Shown: positions 22,422-35,500 of the stretch, one piece after another
Numbering within the stretch: position 1 is the stretch's first letter
How the letters are laid out: each line of letters starts with the position of its first letter
Origin: Ancylostoma caninum
Lineage: Eukaryota > Nematoda > Chromadorea > Rhabditida > Ancylostomatidae
Direction of reading: 5' to 3'
DNA length: 64,000 bases
Assembly: GCA_037903475.1 (NCBI GenBank)
Contig: JBAJFG010000138.1
Location: 74,501-138,500 of the forward strand
Made by a program: the position numbers and the translations under genes
Notes under the pieces: generated by a model
Told to the model about the DNA's origin: nothing
Seen by the model: the letters and a program-made list of their open reading frames with translations, nothing else
The model's database searches: none

Positions 22422-25400
22422 ATGTCTGAAAGTGTTCTCTTCATCCTCTTTGGCCTCGTTGCCATCACCAGCGCCCATCCTCCTTTCCTCGGAAGAGGAT
22501 TGGTGAGTTTCTTGTGTTGACTTCATCAGAAAGGAGCAAAAGAATGAATTATACTCGCACCCGCGCTGAAGCTAATATTTTAACGCATGATTGAGACAGA
22601 GACAATATTCTTTGCTACGTACTCACCATTCCTTGTTGAATTGTCCAGTCTGATATTTATTGTACGTACTTGGAGCCTTCCGCAGAGATTGAAACCCCGC
22701 AGCTGGAATGGTAGGGCTGGTAGTCGTTTTCATTTATATCAACTGGAGCAAACATCCTTTTAGATATAGAAAAGTGGATAGAGTGACAAGGAAATCATTC
22801 CTGACTTTTTTCATGATACTTGATTCGATTCATTCTTTCTTCATAAAGTACTTCTCTCTCAGATGCATAATGTGTGGCTTCCCGTTTTTTTTTTTCAAAT
22901 CAAAACTATTCCCAACAGACATTTCTGCTATGTCGAGCAGACATTATGCTTTGGCATTCTCAATCATTCTTCGACAGACACTCTGACTGCTGTGACTATT
23001 CGCTCATTAAGAATCAGTCGTCAATACTGGTGTTACACCGGAATTTGTTCTTTTGTAATTTTACTGATGGCAGAGTGTGCTGTAAGAAGGACCGATTTAT
23101 ATTTCCTTGCTCCTACCTTCATTTCTGAGAGATTCTGAAAAACACTGTTAGTGTCTTCATTCAATAACCAGATGAGATAAACACAAGCTCACTAATCCGT
23201 AAAACGAAGTAGAGATTTTTGCGAAGGTGAGTAACTACTGGAACCTGAGTGCTGTACCTGATACATTCTGTGCTTTAGATGCAAACCACTGACCGGATCA
23301 ACAGTTGCACCGTTCTTTGCTCACCTCTCCTGGTGTTTATGCCACGACCCGCATCCTGCAACGTACATGTAAACCATGTGGTTGAGCGAGGGAATACTGC
23401 AGACTGGCCTGGGCGTTCACATTCCGCCGCTGTCGCAGAATGCGCACGGTTTTATACTGATTTTTGGTGTGAGGAAAACGAAGTCACCCTTGACGTGTCA
23501 GTGTGCCAGCTGAGAAAACGTGTTTGGCCCGTTCCTGCCGTCTCCGACTTTCTTGGTACTTAAAGGAGAAAAAAGTAGGAGCCTTAATGACGAGAGCTAA
23601 AGAGCCTTCATTAATAATAATTCCGTTCGAGACTCGACGCATTCCTAGACATTGCCTCATAACATTAATCTCTGTTAGCCTTCAGTGAGTGAAAGTCAGG
23701 GGACATTTTCCTCAAAATAAATACCTGTTCAACATACGAAAAGTTTTCTGACTTGAACTCTCAAGTTGCACAATACCCATCTAAAATTTAGGACTAGTGA
23801 TTGCATTATCACCAACAAAAGAATATTCGGCCGGTAAAGTTGTATGAAACAGTTGAAATTACTTCCAACCACTAAAGTCCTCATGCCATCCCAACTCTTG
23901 AGAGGTCCGTGTCATATAAAAACGGATTCATCGTTTCTGATCCACAATTTCGACCTTGTTCTACTTGGCTTGTATGCAGTTGAGCTGAGTTTCATCTTCA
24001 GCCACGAAAGTTCCCTCAAGATTCCTCAATGTTGAATTTGTGTTCAGTAAGTGAAGAGTGCTTCGATATACGTTTATCGGATTAGCTTTCGGCGCGTAGC
24101 GCCTCCTTCAGATCATAATAGGAGACAGTATAATGCCACACGAGACAGAACAGTAAGTGGTGACACTGCTTTTACCCCCTGAACTCCCTGGCGGAGAACA
24201 AGCTATGAGATCATTCCTTGACTACAGCTGGTGTTTAATAGGATGTGATACTGCGATCATCTTCTGGTTGAAATATCATTTCAACTACTAGATCAAGCGA
24301 TAAACTTGAGCGCCTCCACTAGTTCATCCTTCTTGTTAATCACCGGTTTATACAGTACCGAGTCAGAGCGCAAGAGATCTCGCAAGATGACGGTGCCAGT
24401 GGAGCTCGGTGGGTGGAATCAGTGTCACCACTTATTGTCTTGTCTCGTGTAGCATTATATTGTCTTCTATTAAAATCTGAAGAAGGCGCTAGACAGCGAA
24501 AGCTAATCCAATAAACGAATTTCGAAGCACTTTCCACATAATGAACGCAAATTCGACATCAAATGAGCCTTCGGGACAGCAGCATACTCCAATGTCCATA
24601 TGACTCAAAACTTTTGGCTGAGATTAACAACGCCTCGCATCTTCTAGACTGAGCGAGCGCTACACCAATCATTTGGGATGTCATGAACCATCAATTCTTT
24701 GTGAACTAAAATCTTATCGCGCATGGGAGTTGTCGAGCTTTCTTATAAGCATACTTGTTCGGCATCTGCAGAGCTCTGTATAGAATTGATCTGCGAAGTC
24801 TGGTGTGGTAGCCCTTCTTCTTCGTCATTCCTCGCTTCCCTATCTGTTCAGTAGCGGCTACGTTTGATTTCAAAGAACAAGAGTGGGAAATCTGAATTTT
24901 CAGACTTTTTTCTTGCTCACCAGCTTGTCAGGTTCAAACGTATTCATAACTATGTAAATTCAAAGTTACTTTTCGAGAAGCCTCCTGAAAACATACCGCT
25001 GACTAGGCCAACTCGGCATTTGGAATCAGTCCATTTGGGGAGTTCTCCAAAATACAAGCATGGAATGCTTGTAATGCGGTGTGTAGAGAGTTTTCGGTAA
25101 AATCTTGTTGAGGTTTAAGGCTTTTGCTCCGCAAAGGAGCCGGTGTGATGTTGTGAACTGGTGAGAAAAAATTGGAGCAGAAAGAAAAAAAAAGACAGCC
25201 TGTTTAGGGCCGTCCATTCACTCCTCCATGTGGACTTCCGCCATTCACTGACAAACTACCAGCAGATGTGCAGAAGAAATTGCACGAAATTTGGAAGGAT
25301 TACAAGAACGGTGAGAAATGTTACAATGAGCAGGGCGAAACAAGAGAGCTCGTGAGTTTTCCTCATTTTTACCCAAACCGTGAAAGAAATTACATTCCTT

Positions 25401-27233
25401 GCATTCGCTTTCTTTTTAGCTGCACTCCCTTCCAAAGGAGGTGCGCAAAGCAATCTTTAAGCACCCTCCCCTTCCACGACCACTGACAAGAGCACCAAAG
25501 GAGGTTCAACAGCAGTTCAAAGATATTTTAGAGGATAAATCGATACCCTGTGAGGATAAGTTCAAAAAGATGCACGAACTTGCCCAGAAGGTGGTGTATT
25601 GTTGCAACAATTTCAATGTATTAGGTTGGTGCAGAAATAATGCGCGTTTTCACGCCTTTGATTCCGAACCTCATAACTCCTTTCAAAATCGAAATTTTTA
25701 AAAAGGCTTAGGAATATTGTAATCCGCAAATCTTTAGCAATAAGATAGACGTTCTCCGACTACCGTGCATTTCTGACAGGACCTTCTAGAATCGACGAAC
25801 TTCCGGAGGACCGTTTTGGTATCACTTTAGTCTTCGAGAAAATTCTCCCGGAAGAAGTAGTCCAGGTTCTCGGGGAAGCGGTAGTCGGTGAGCGAGAAGC
25901 TTGCTGATTATGATGTAGGAGTCCGAGCTTCCTAGCTCAGTTGCTCGAACCTGTGAAGAATCTGTCGTGCAGGGTGTGCCTGGACGGTACCGTGTAGAAG
26001 TGGAAAATCCATTTTATTGAGCAACGCTAGGGTCACACCGTGAATTTTCTAATTTAGTTCATTTACGTCTTGAAACCACTCACCAGATTGAGAAGAATGA
26101 ATGAGCTGCAGTGAGCAATTTTGGCAGCAGTTCACCACAAAGTCGCCGTGACCTTATTTTGGTGTTGCTTCGGTTTCTGGGAGTATTTCGGTGCATGTTC
26201 CTCATCCAACTGTTGAGCAAGGCACCTCATTTTGTCGAAAATGGTCTATACTTCATATTTAGTCACTAAGCGACCGACTGTTTGGTCGCAATTTTTTCAC
26301 TACAAAGGTGCGAAGCACACCTCTCAACGAGGATCAATGTGGTACTCGTTCAGCATACGCGACATCGACTCGTCGAGCTTTTTCATCCTCCCATTTCTAC
26401 TGAAGGAAGGGATGGTCTGACAACAGTCACCGACAATGTTCTGCGAAACCAAATATGTTGTTTTGAATGGGTGCTGTTTGATAATTGTCATCGATTGGGG
26501 GTCGCAAACCCCAGGAAGACCTATGCGACATTCCTTACTTTCGAAGCAAGGCACACCAAGACGAAAAATCTGGGAGCAGCTCGGCGGGATGCATTCGCTC
26601 ACACTCCCTTCGCCAAAACTATGATGGTATTCCGAGCGATTCCTGCTGCGATGCCGTCGAGTATCAGCTCGCTGAAAAGAGTTTGGCAAAAAACTTGCTT
26701 TGGCGCCTTTCGTTCCACAACTAAAAATTCGCCAAAAACATGAACTTCGCTCAAAATGCATGAGATATTTGAAAAGGCCATGAAATTTGCTACACAAATG
26801 TGCAACTTCTCATACCGATGATGAGAAACACTGGAAGTTTTCTGCACCGAAGATGAAGCAGCGAAAAACGCGCTTTATTTTTGCACCAACCTAATATTTT
26901 GAAAGCATAATCATTATGTAGAGGTTTTCAGCTGTTAAAAGGAGAAACACTGACCGAGTTCAACGATTTCTACAACAAGATAGAGGAACACAAGAAGCAC
27001 ATTGAGGCGTTGGTAATATCCTGCAAAATATGCTTTACCACTGACGTTCTTTTTTTTATTTTACACTACTTTAGGCTGAAAAGCTGTCACCAGAGGCGAA
27101 GCAAGCGTATGATAAGCTGAAGGATCTACGTAAGCAGAGATACCAAATTTATCAAAACTTGAGCGAACCAGCTCGAGACGAGCTGTTTGATCTGTGGCAG
27201 GAAAAATGCTACTCGTTCCCTAGGCCGCGCTAG
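22422..27233 (+). CDS. SXP/RAL-2-like secreted protein, paralog 2 (intron carries a mariner)
   Basis: Exons 22422-22502, 25208-25351, 25420-25590, 26932-27012 and 27075-27233 give 211 residues, all in phase 0. The signal peptide is MSESVLFILFGLVAITSA. The N-terminus GRPFTPPCGLPPF has fewer prolines than paralog 1. Both conserved cysteines are present, and two extra cysteines appear in exon 3 (IPCEDK) and exon 5 (EKCYSF). The C-terminus SFPRPR is shared with paralogs 1 and 4. Intron 1 (2.7 kb) contains a foldback element and intron 3 (1.34 kb) a 1274-bp mariner; the splice sites around both are intact, so the gene may still work. The poly(A) signal is at 27331-27336. Confidence 0.72.
24029..24560. 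mobile_element. Foldback element 1, in intron 1 of gene 2
   Basis: Arms of about 168 bp, 24029-24196 and 24391-24560, are inverted copies with roughly 80 percent identity by eye. Matching landmarks are GTGCTTCGA, GGATTAGCTTTCG, GTGGTGACACTG and their complements. Each arm contains a CTGAAG...GGCGC...GCGAAAGC motif next to AATCC and ATAAACG. No ORF. Similar in layout to the element at 44661-44973. Confidence 0.75.
25619..26896 (-). mobile_element. mariner transposon, 1274 bp, in intron 3 of gene 2
   Basis: The element occupies 25621-26894 between TA duplications (25619-25620 and 26895-26896). The ends are inverted repeats of about 32 bp starting TTAGGTTGGTGCA-A/G-AAATAA. The opening of the TIR matches that of Hsmar1/Made1, a cecropia-type mariner. 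The size fits a full-length mariner. The minus strand carries a broken transposase: the frame near 25900-25800 reads DYRFPENLDYFFREN, matching the SDYHLF...FL region near the C-terminus of mariner transposases, followed by a KFVDSRRSCQK segment. Stops and frameshifts show it is dead. Confidence 0.88.
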
Positions 27234-27330
27234 CCCGGCTAACAGCCAAACAATGGTCGCATTCATGAGTTAATACTATTCATGTGTACATAGCAGATTA
27301 ATTATGAATTTTTTGGTTCTAAGAATGAGC

Positions 27331-27336
27331 AATAAA
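27331..27336 (+). promoter_or_regulatory. Poly(A) signal AATAAA of gene 2
   Basis: AATAAA lies 98 bases after the stop. The duplicated pseudogene copy has AATGAA at the matching place (about 59084). Confidence 0.7.
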
Positions 27337-29845
27337 GAAGTGTCACACATGCCTCTTATCGCCAAAGTAGAAGGATCCAAAAAAGTAATACCTCTCCGCA
27401 AAACAGCTTCAGTAAAGTACTCCCCATTGTGAGAGTTGCACACATTTCTATCGTGCATTGCGTTATACATTACGAGAGGCTGAATACATTGAGGAAACAC
27501 ATATGAGTCCACGCTTTCCATAGCATAGAATTTGGAACGAGTAGGTAAGAAGAAATAAAAGACTGTGGTAGTTTCCCTCAGAAACCGTTACAAGTTTCGA
27601 TCAAAACGAAATTTGAGTTCTAACGCGAACGTGTAGGGTGAGCGAAAAGGAGAGTCCCATTGTATACCACAAGCACACCATACTGCCAAGACTCATGAAC
27701 CGTCAAACATGGAAACTGTTAAAAGAAGTGAAAATATTATGAAAATTGATGGTATGACACATATATTCCACAACATGGAAACTGTTAGAAGGAATGAAAA
27801 ATATTATAGCCAATTTAGCTGTAAGTGAACTAACAATATGAATTTACTCTAAGGCTGATCTATACAGGGCTATTCAGATGACTAAGCCCAAAACGACTTG
27901 GGGACCACTTTTATGAGGCCAATTCAAGCGCGAAAGGAGATAAACAGCGCTGCAGCTCTGAAGCGCCGGCTTCTGGTCAGAAAAACACTGCGCGGGAAGT
28001 ACAAGATCAAAACCTACTAAAACTTGTCAATTTACTATTCTCACTGCTCACAACTTGAGGAATACTGTACCTCGTGGCCATAATTGTTGAAAGCGATGTT
28101 TCTCTGCTGTGAGGTGCCTATTATTAGGAAGACAATGCAGTTCACACAACTTCCGACTCCATAGTGGATTCTGAAGCTTGTCCCGTCACATGAAGCTTAG
28201 TCGATAAAAGCAATTCTTAGCTTGGTAATGGCAAGCCTGTATTAACATATATCGATCACTTGGAGGGAGATCACATCACCAAATATGAAGAAGATGAGGG
28301 TCATTGATCGATTGGGACCCCCAATACTGGCGCGGTCACCCTGTTTGGGGCCATTTTCAAGAATTTGGTTGTTGCATGGCTCTAGAAAAAATGACAAAGC
28401 GGATGCTCTCAAAATTCGGTACATGTGCTGCGACATTAATTGTTTTGCAGTTTTCGCTCTAACGCCATTAACAAAAATTCGAGAACTTTGGCCGATATCC
28501 TTCTGAGTCTTTTGACCGATAATGAGGAAAACTCAACAATCTATCTACGTATAATAACATTAGCTTGATCATGAATAGTTTTTTAAACTATACCAGATAC
28601 GTGAGTGCAGACCACAACACGTGCATAAGGACAAAAAAGGGCGCGCATTTTCAAGTTACCAGCGCAATAGAAATGCGGTATCTTCTAACGCTACTCTCCT
28701 GTAAATTGACCGTCAGTTAATGGCCAACCTCTCTAGAACAAAAGCAAATTGCTTCTATGCAATGTCAACAATATCTCTTGATACATTCGCGACAATGTGC
28801 TCAACCTGTTGACACGCATGATGCGACGAGTGAGACCGTATGCTCAACCGGGTGAGCACGCTCTATTCAGAGTTATATTTTTGTGAAGCAGACATAATTA
28901 ACAAACTCCTATGTAGTTGTATACTAACAAATATTCAAGCGTTCTACTGACGCACTGGGCAGAGGAGATCTTTCCTCAAACTTCTTTAATAAGCGGTTGA
29001 AAAGTACAACAAAAAGAACGATACATATGAAAAAGAAACACCACCAATATCAAGTAAACGGACGAGAAACATTTGGAAACGCTTTTCACGCTCACAGAAG
29101 AGAAGACGGTTGGTCTCAGATTTGCGCAAATTCTGAGTATTATGCGGCATAGGAAAAATTCCGATCACGTGAAGCGGTTGAGCACGGGACCCATGTTCAA
29201 ATGCTCGTGTTCCATGTGACAGTCCATGCCGAAAGCGTGAGGTCGCAAATGTGTTAGTTGTGTATCCAAGAGATAATCACAAATCTCCACCGTATGTGCA
29301 ATGCGCTTGATACCACTTCAGTTCGCGCAGTACATTGAATCACTTTCTCTTTTAAACACCAGCATTGTGATACTGCCTCTGCACGCCCCTGGAATTTTCG
29401 TTGACCTTGCAATGTTAGGGCAAAACATCTGGAACCAATGCAGGTCTAATTCACCAAGAGACTCCCACATCTCCATTGAGACACCGCCTAGCTTTGCCGA
29501 CCTTCGTCTTCTTATGAGCATCCCACCTTCTTGAGTCACGCCACTCTTATTCTCTGCATGTTCGACACCAGGGAGGGTTCACTCTACTCCGACTTCTATA
29601 GCACGTAAAGTGCCTTAACAACTCCTTCGAGGCAAAGTGTTAATTGCATTCAACATTATTCGAGTTGGGTATTTCTTTTTCAATTTTTCTGCTCTTCCGA
29701 GGCTGTACCTCTCACATACAGATGTTCTAGAAATGAAAATTTTGAAGGCCTAAGATCTATCATAATTTATCTCAATGAGTAAAGACTTACTCGGTCTGCG
29801 CCTGTTCGGAACACAGAGCATTATTTGTTTATGTTCTATTCTCCA

Positions 29846-29964
29846 GATCTGCACAGGTAGATTACTGTCCCACCGAAATGTCTAGTGAAAAACACTTTGT
29901 TCTTTGACCATTGCCGCCCACCGGACGCACCTATAAAATACACGACCTTCGCTTTGGCCACACC
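29846..29964 (+). promoter_or_regulatory. Promoter module of SXP-like gene 3
   Basis: The upstream word is diverged (CAGGTAGATTACTGTCCCAC). CCGCCCAC is at 29914-29921 and TATAAAA at 29932-29938, 33 bases before the ATG. Confidence 0.65.
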
Positions 29965-32576
29965 ATGTCGGAAATCATTCTATCTTTGCTCGCTGGCATC
30001 GTTTCCACCGCCCGCGCCCATGCTACCTCTTACGGAAGAGGATTGGTGGGTTTCTTGGCTCATTCTGACCACAAAAGCGGTGGAGGAACTAATAATGCTC
30101 GTGACCGCGCCGCCGTCAATACTTTGATAAAGGGTTGTTGGAAAAAAAAACCTACGCCTCTGACTAATTGTTGCCATGGTCGAACGATGAATTGTCCAGG
30201 GCTGATCTCTTATTAAGTTCCTCCACAGAGATAGAAAAACTCGTATGGGGCGATAGGTCTGGTAATTGATTATATGGGTATCGACGAGGACGAATCTTGT
30301 ATTAGGTTGGTGTAGAAATGGCGAGGTTGCACTCCACACTGTCACGCCACTCCTAATCTCTGCATGTTCGATACCAGGGTGGAACCCCCGATGTCGTGAA
30401 CTAATAGCTGCCAACATGTGGTGACAGTGTCGCTCACATATGTGATAAGTTTTGTTGAAAAGCCCCCATTTCGGGACATGTGGAGGAGGGCATCCGGACT
30501 TGAGGTCTGTAACAGACCGGGTCTCCTTAATAAGCTCTTACGAACACTGCGATACTTCGTCTGAGAACAGCCACGGAAAAAGAGCTTCAATGCTCAGCAA
30601 GGGAAAGACGAAGGAAGATGAAATGGTCACTGAAACCACCCGCCAAGCGCTGGGAACCATTTGATGGTGAAATACTGTGCAAGCGATTCTGTTGCCACCA
30701 CGTCCCTGACTTGTTCGGTTCCTCATCTTTGTATTTGAACGGAACTTGCGCTCCTCTTCCCTTAATATATAAATGCTAGCAGTTATCACATCAGGCCGAA
30801 AGAATTGAATCAATTCTAAAGGGCACTTCACTTTAATTGATCACTGTGCACGTCAACTCTAATTTGAACTCAAACAAGTCGAGGGGTTTTTATCAGCCTC
30901 TCGCACGCTGGCAGCACTTTCAGCTTTCTGACCAGTTAGCTCGAAGCTGACCACTTGTCCAACACCAAGCTGATTTTCTAATCAGTTGTGATGGTTCCTT
31001 TACTAATTCCGGGTTCAGCTTCATATGTATGAAATCATGGAGTCCAGCTGACCTAGGTGAACTCTTAGTTGACCCCTCAGTTCCTTTCCTGAAGTTTGAA
31101 GGATTCACTACGAGCACTGAATTCATGACTCGCAAACCAGATCTTGACCCGCAAACATCATCCATATGAGGAAGAGGGGGAAGGGAGAAGAATGGCAGCG
31201 TGTAGGAAGAGGAGAGCTTGGACTCATTGGTGTATTGTTAGAGAACCGTAGAGCGCACTCGGAGTCTGCTTAACAACGGCAAGGATTTTGTCTACAATTT
31301 CTCCTTTTTGTTCGCCTTGCACACATTTCACTGCTTGTTCACGGAGGCTGTGTAGCCCATCCAACCGGTAGTTGGTACTGGTAGAAGGACCATGGACTGG
31401 GAAGCGGTCGTTTCCAATCAATACATGTGTGCTTGAAGATGCACAATCGCACAATTTACCTTCGGTCTGTGAATGCACCAATACCGACTCTTTTCTGAGC
31501 CGTCTGTATATGGCTCCCAAGTTGACGAAAAGAAGACAATGTGTCGTTCATTCATTTCATAACAGAATATTTTCCAAGTTGCTTAGTTAAACCACCTTCT
31601 CATTACACCGGTTCGACGTTTAGAGTCAGCTCACGCAGGGATTTCAGCGACACAATAACATGGGAATATTCTAGGTATACCGTTGCACCGGCTTCCCAAA
31701 CACTTCTCAACGGACTTTCATGAACATGCCGATGAGATTTTCAGTAACTAGGAGAGAAAAATGAAGTAGGGAGAATGTTCAGGGTCCTCCTCCTCCTCCA
31801 TGTGGACTACCACCGTTCATTGACAAACTGCCAGGAGATGCGCAGAAGAAATTGCAAGAAATCTGGCAGAACTACGAGCAGGGTGAGGAGTGCTACAATG
31901 AGCGTGGCGAAACCAGAGAGCTCGTAAGTACCTCCTGTTAGTTAACCATTTGCCGCTACTGGAGTCACATCCACTCTTTTGCTTCTCCTTTTAGCTGAGC
32001 TCGCTTCCGGTGGGGGTGCACAAAACGATCTCCAAGCACTCCCCCCTTCCGCCACCACTGATGAAAGTACCTAAGGATGTTCAGGAGCATTTCAGAGCAG
32101 TTTTGGACGACGCTACGATACCCTGCGGGGGCAAGCGTAAGAAGATGCACGAACTAGCCGAGAAGGTTCTGTAATGTAATGACAATTACAAGTCATATAC
32201 TTAGTACAGTCACCAATAGAAATTTCCAGATTCTGAGAGGAGATGCACTGGAAGAATTCAATGACTACCATAACAAGGTAGAGGAGCACATGAAGCACAT
32301 ACAAGAAATGGTAATATTTAGCAGAAATCAGCTGCAAGCAAAAAACCGTCATTCCATTCATTTTTTTCCTTTTATTTTTCATCACTTTAGGTTCAGAGAA
32401 TGTCATCAGAAGCCAAGCAAGCGTTAGATAAGCTCTTCGATCTTCATTCGCAGGAATACCGAATTGTACGGAACCTCAGCGAACCAGCAGAAGATGAGTT
32501 GTTTGATCTGTGGAAAAAACGCCGTGACTCTTTTCCCAGGCAGGCACTGTGGATGAGGGAGAGCCAATGGTTGTAG
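29965..32576 (+). CDS. SXP/RAL-2-like secreted protein, paralog 3 (possibly decaying)
   Basis: Exons 29965-30045, 31783-31923, 31995-32165, 32230-32310 and 32391-32576 give 219 residues in phase 0. The signal peptide is near MSEIILSLLAGIVSTARA. The exon 2 region GPPPPPCGLPPF and both cysteines are kept. Several signs of relaxed constraint are visible. Exon 3 reads SSLPVGVHKTISKHSP where the paralogs have SLPKEVRKAIF-HPP. The exon 3 donor is GTTCTG. The usual stop after SFPRPR is lost, so the frame runs nine residues further to TAG at 32574-32576. No AATAAA stands at the usual distance. It could be a low-expressed gene or a recent pseudogene with an open frame. Confidence 0.6.
30302..30319 (+). 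repeat. Solitary mariner end
   Basis: TTAGGTTGGTGTAGAAAT matches the first 18 bases of the mariner TIR at 25621 with few differences and is preceded by TA. No partner end was found nearby, so this is a fragment or solo terminus. Confidence 0.5.
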
Positions 32577-35500
32577 CTCATCAATATTCATGTGTACATA
32601 ACACCAGAATCAATTTTTTTTTCAAAAACGAACAGTGGATTCATTCTAATTCCAATATGGTAGACCTGAAAAAGTGGCTGGCCTTCATATATAATAATGG
32701 TTCAACGAAATTTCGAATGTCAAATCTTCACATATGCTAAAATGTTCTCACCAATGCCTTTTCAATTTTGAATCACAATTCTATTAAAGAAGTCAGAAGT
32801 TGCTGCAATCAAAAATAGAAGTGATATCTCTTCAGCTCACCTTAAATTCCGCATCTTAACTTCAGCATCTGCAGAAAAAAATTCATCCTCGAAATTTTGG
32901 AAAATCTCAACGATTTATTATAGTCCAGGCAACCTAGGTAATGTGTCAGCAGCGGAAATGCTCTGCATCCAACTCAATAAGGAGTTTGAGTGCGTGCCGG
33001 CGTTCCATTTGGACGAGTTTGACGAAACGCGTGGCAAGGCACCGCATGTCCGTATCAGGTGATGGACGTAACGGCATCGATCAAGATTATCGATACTGTA
33101 ACGAGCGAAAAACTCGTCCAATATCTCCCACTTGCCTTGGATTAGATATTTTCAAAGTTGTAGATTTTGGCATTTTTGGTGACTCCTGACGTTAGACCCG
33201 GCCACAGCATACTCGAATAGCCAAGATGGATAAATCTCGAAGACGTATTTCTCAGTGGGTCCTGCCTTCATCTTCCAGGAAAACGATACTGTGCGACCAT
33301 TCCAAACTCTGTAAACTGAAAAACACATGTTAGGTTTGCAAGACATTGACAGCAGCCTTGCGGAGCCCAACGTAGAGATGAAATCGTATTCTTCTTTGAG
33401 GGTCAAACTGTGGAAAATTCGTTCAGAAAGCCTCTTTACTTAACGGTTTTATGAAAATCATAGCTGCTCCTTATGCAGGCCTTGCTTGATACCTATCAGA
33501 CTTTCAGACTTTCCAACTCTCAAGTTCGTCATAACGCTCGCTTTACAAATTTATGTCACGGGAGAAGTTTTTGTATTTTTATTAGCTATTTCTCCAGATA
33601 TTTCCTTAGTGTTTGGATTGGTTTTCTCGACACAAAGGCTCACGGATGAAACTCGTATTCGAAGATGAGTTGATTTATTAGGGGTCGAGTAGTTCCACAG
33701 AAGCTGTTCTCAATAAAAACACTGTGAGCTATTCAAAAACCAAGAGCGTGGTTTGAGAGAGATAAGAGTTTCATCACAATGAAGAGAGAAATGAGAAGTG
33801 ATGAGGCGAAATTTTGAAGATGGGCAAAGTAGAACTGATTGTCAAAAACTGGACATCCAATGGTTGATGACCAAATACACAGCAAAAGTCCAGCTATGCT
33901 GAAGAAACAGGAAATGAGTTAACAATTTTAATGGTGTGGATTATGAAACCAGTACGTCAGAACGTTAGTTGGGTTTAAAAAAATTCAGCCAAGATCTTTG
34001 TTGCGTTGAATAGGTTGGTTTCTTCTAATGCCGTCATTAGGTCTTCAACACTGAAACTGCACCTACACTAACTCGTTATTAATAGGTTGATGCAAAAGAA
34101 ATGGCGCCATTTTGTTTCAAAAACACATAATTGTATTTGAACAGAGTATGGCATCTAGAGGTAGTAAATTTTTTGTAGAGCAAAGAAAGCGCTTTTGTGC
34201 TATTCGTGTGAAAGACGCTCCCTGCAGCTGGCACTCATGAAATAATTGAAAATATCCGGAGGACTCATTCTGAATTTTTCGAATTCGAAGATTTTCCTAT
34301 AACAATACGAACATTACAATCCAAAACACCTTTGCATTTGACGAAAAAATATCACCATATGTGCTCTGGTTCAACAGCTCAAATTCTATCTCAGAGATTC
34401 CGGGACGGCGAACGAACACGTTTGAATAACAGTTGCACCGCGAGGTGAAAGCCTATTTTGTCGCCCCACGAGCTGCGTTCGTCCCGTAAAGGCTGTGTTT
34501 CGGGGTCGATGAACTGGTTTGCATGTCTCAAACCTAGAATTGCAGCTCAGTCTGGGCGCAGGGCTGTGTTCCTTCTGTAGACTTGGGTAAGTGGATGCTT
34601 AGCCAAGCTCATCCAAAGATAGTCCCGAACGCGTATCCACGTTGATGAACGCAGCGGTCCTGCGCGGACCTCCGGATCTGCGCCGCACTCGCATACATCC
34701 GTACCGCACGGATCTCGTCTGACCGATTATTGCACGGTGGCACGGTTTTACCCTGGCCACAGCCGGCCTGACAAGTCTCGCAGGGCTCGCCTTGCCGCCG
34801 CCGGAGCGGAGACAAGACTAAGCTCTGGTGCTCAACCACCGGCTTATATACACCTTCCAGGGGGCGGGTCGCCACGTGGCAAGGAGCAGGTAGAACGCAG
34901 GACATGAGGAGCAGAACTCGCAGGTTGAACGACACTATATCAATCCTGCAGCAACTAGCCCTCTCAACGCGGCCGAAACACGGGGTTTGCTGCTCTTAGC
35001 AGTCGAAGTGCAGCAGTTCTTCCTCTTGCAGCAATCTCTGTCTCCCATTTCTTGGGGGTGTGGCTTTGCAGATTCTGCTGCGTTTGCCTTATCCAGTTAT
35101 CTGAGATAGAAACATAGAATAGCACTTCCGAAGCATTTCCTTTATTATTTCAGGGACTCTTGGTGGATGATTCGCTCCAAGCTACTTTTTGGAAGCAGGA
35201 CCCTTAACAATACCTACTATTGTTATTTGCTTGAAAAAGTCGAGAACGGTCTGCTGGTAAACGCTCGAGATGCTCAAATTCCGAATTAGCGCACGACAGC
35301 GACAGGTCAAATTTCGCTTCCGAGAGCTGGCTCTAGTTTTGATAACTTTGCAGAAAAATGATTCAGTGGCCAACGTATTCTACACGAAAATTGTCGTACG
35401 GCAGCCACTTCCCCTGGCTTTAGAAGCATTTGTTCCGTGAAAAAAAATCGCCAAACATAATAATACAAACAGAGTTTTAATCGTTATCCGCACAGCAATT

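Larger units (their letters stand above)
26897..30300. repeat. Segmental duplication, copy A
   Basis: This block holds the 3' end of gene 2, the intergenic DNA and the promoter and first exon of gene 3. It matches 58662-63120 in the same order and orientation, including a nearly identical 300-base stretch after the stop codon (27241-27600 with 59000-59350). Edges are approximate. Confidence 0.8.

Noticed and set aside
26282..26797. ORFs of about 150 codons on both strands at 26.3-26.8 kb
   Set aside because: They lie inside the mariner and are explained by the decayed minus-strand transposase and its shadow.
31224..31520. 98-codon minus-strand ORF in intron 1 of gene 3
   Set aside because: Composition looks somewhat coding, but no domain, signal peptide, splice context or paralog supports it.
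34083..34470. Possible second complete mariner starting at AATAGGTTGATGCAAAAGAA
   Set aside because: No matching inverted end or transposase motif was found within 1.5 kb; the word alone is not enough.
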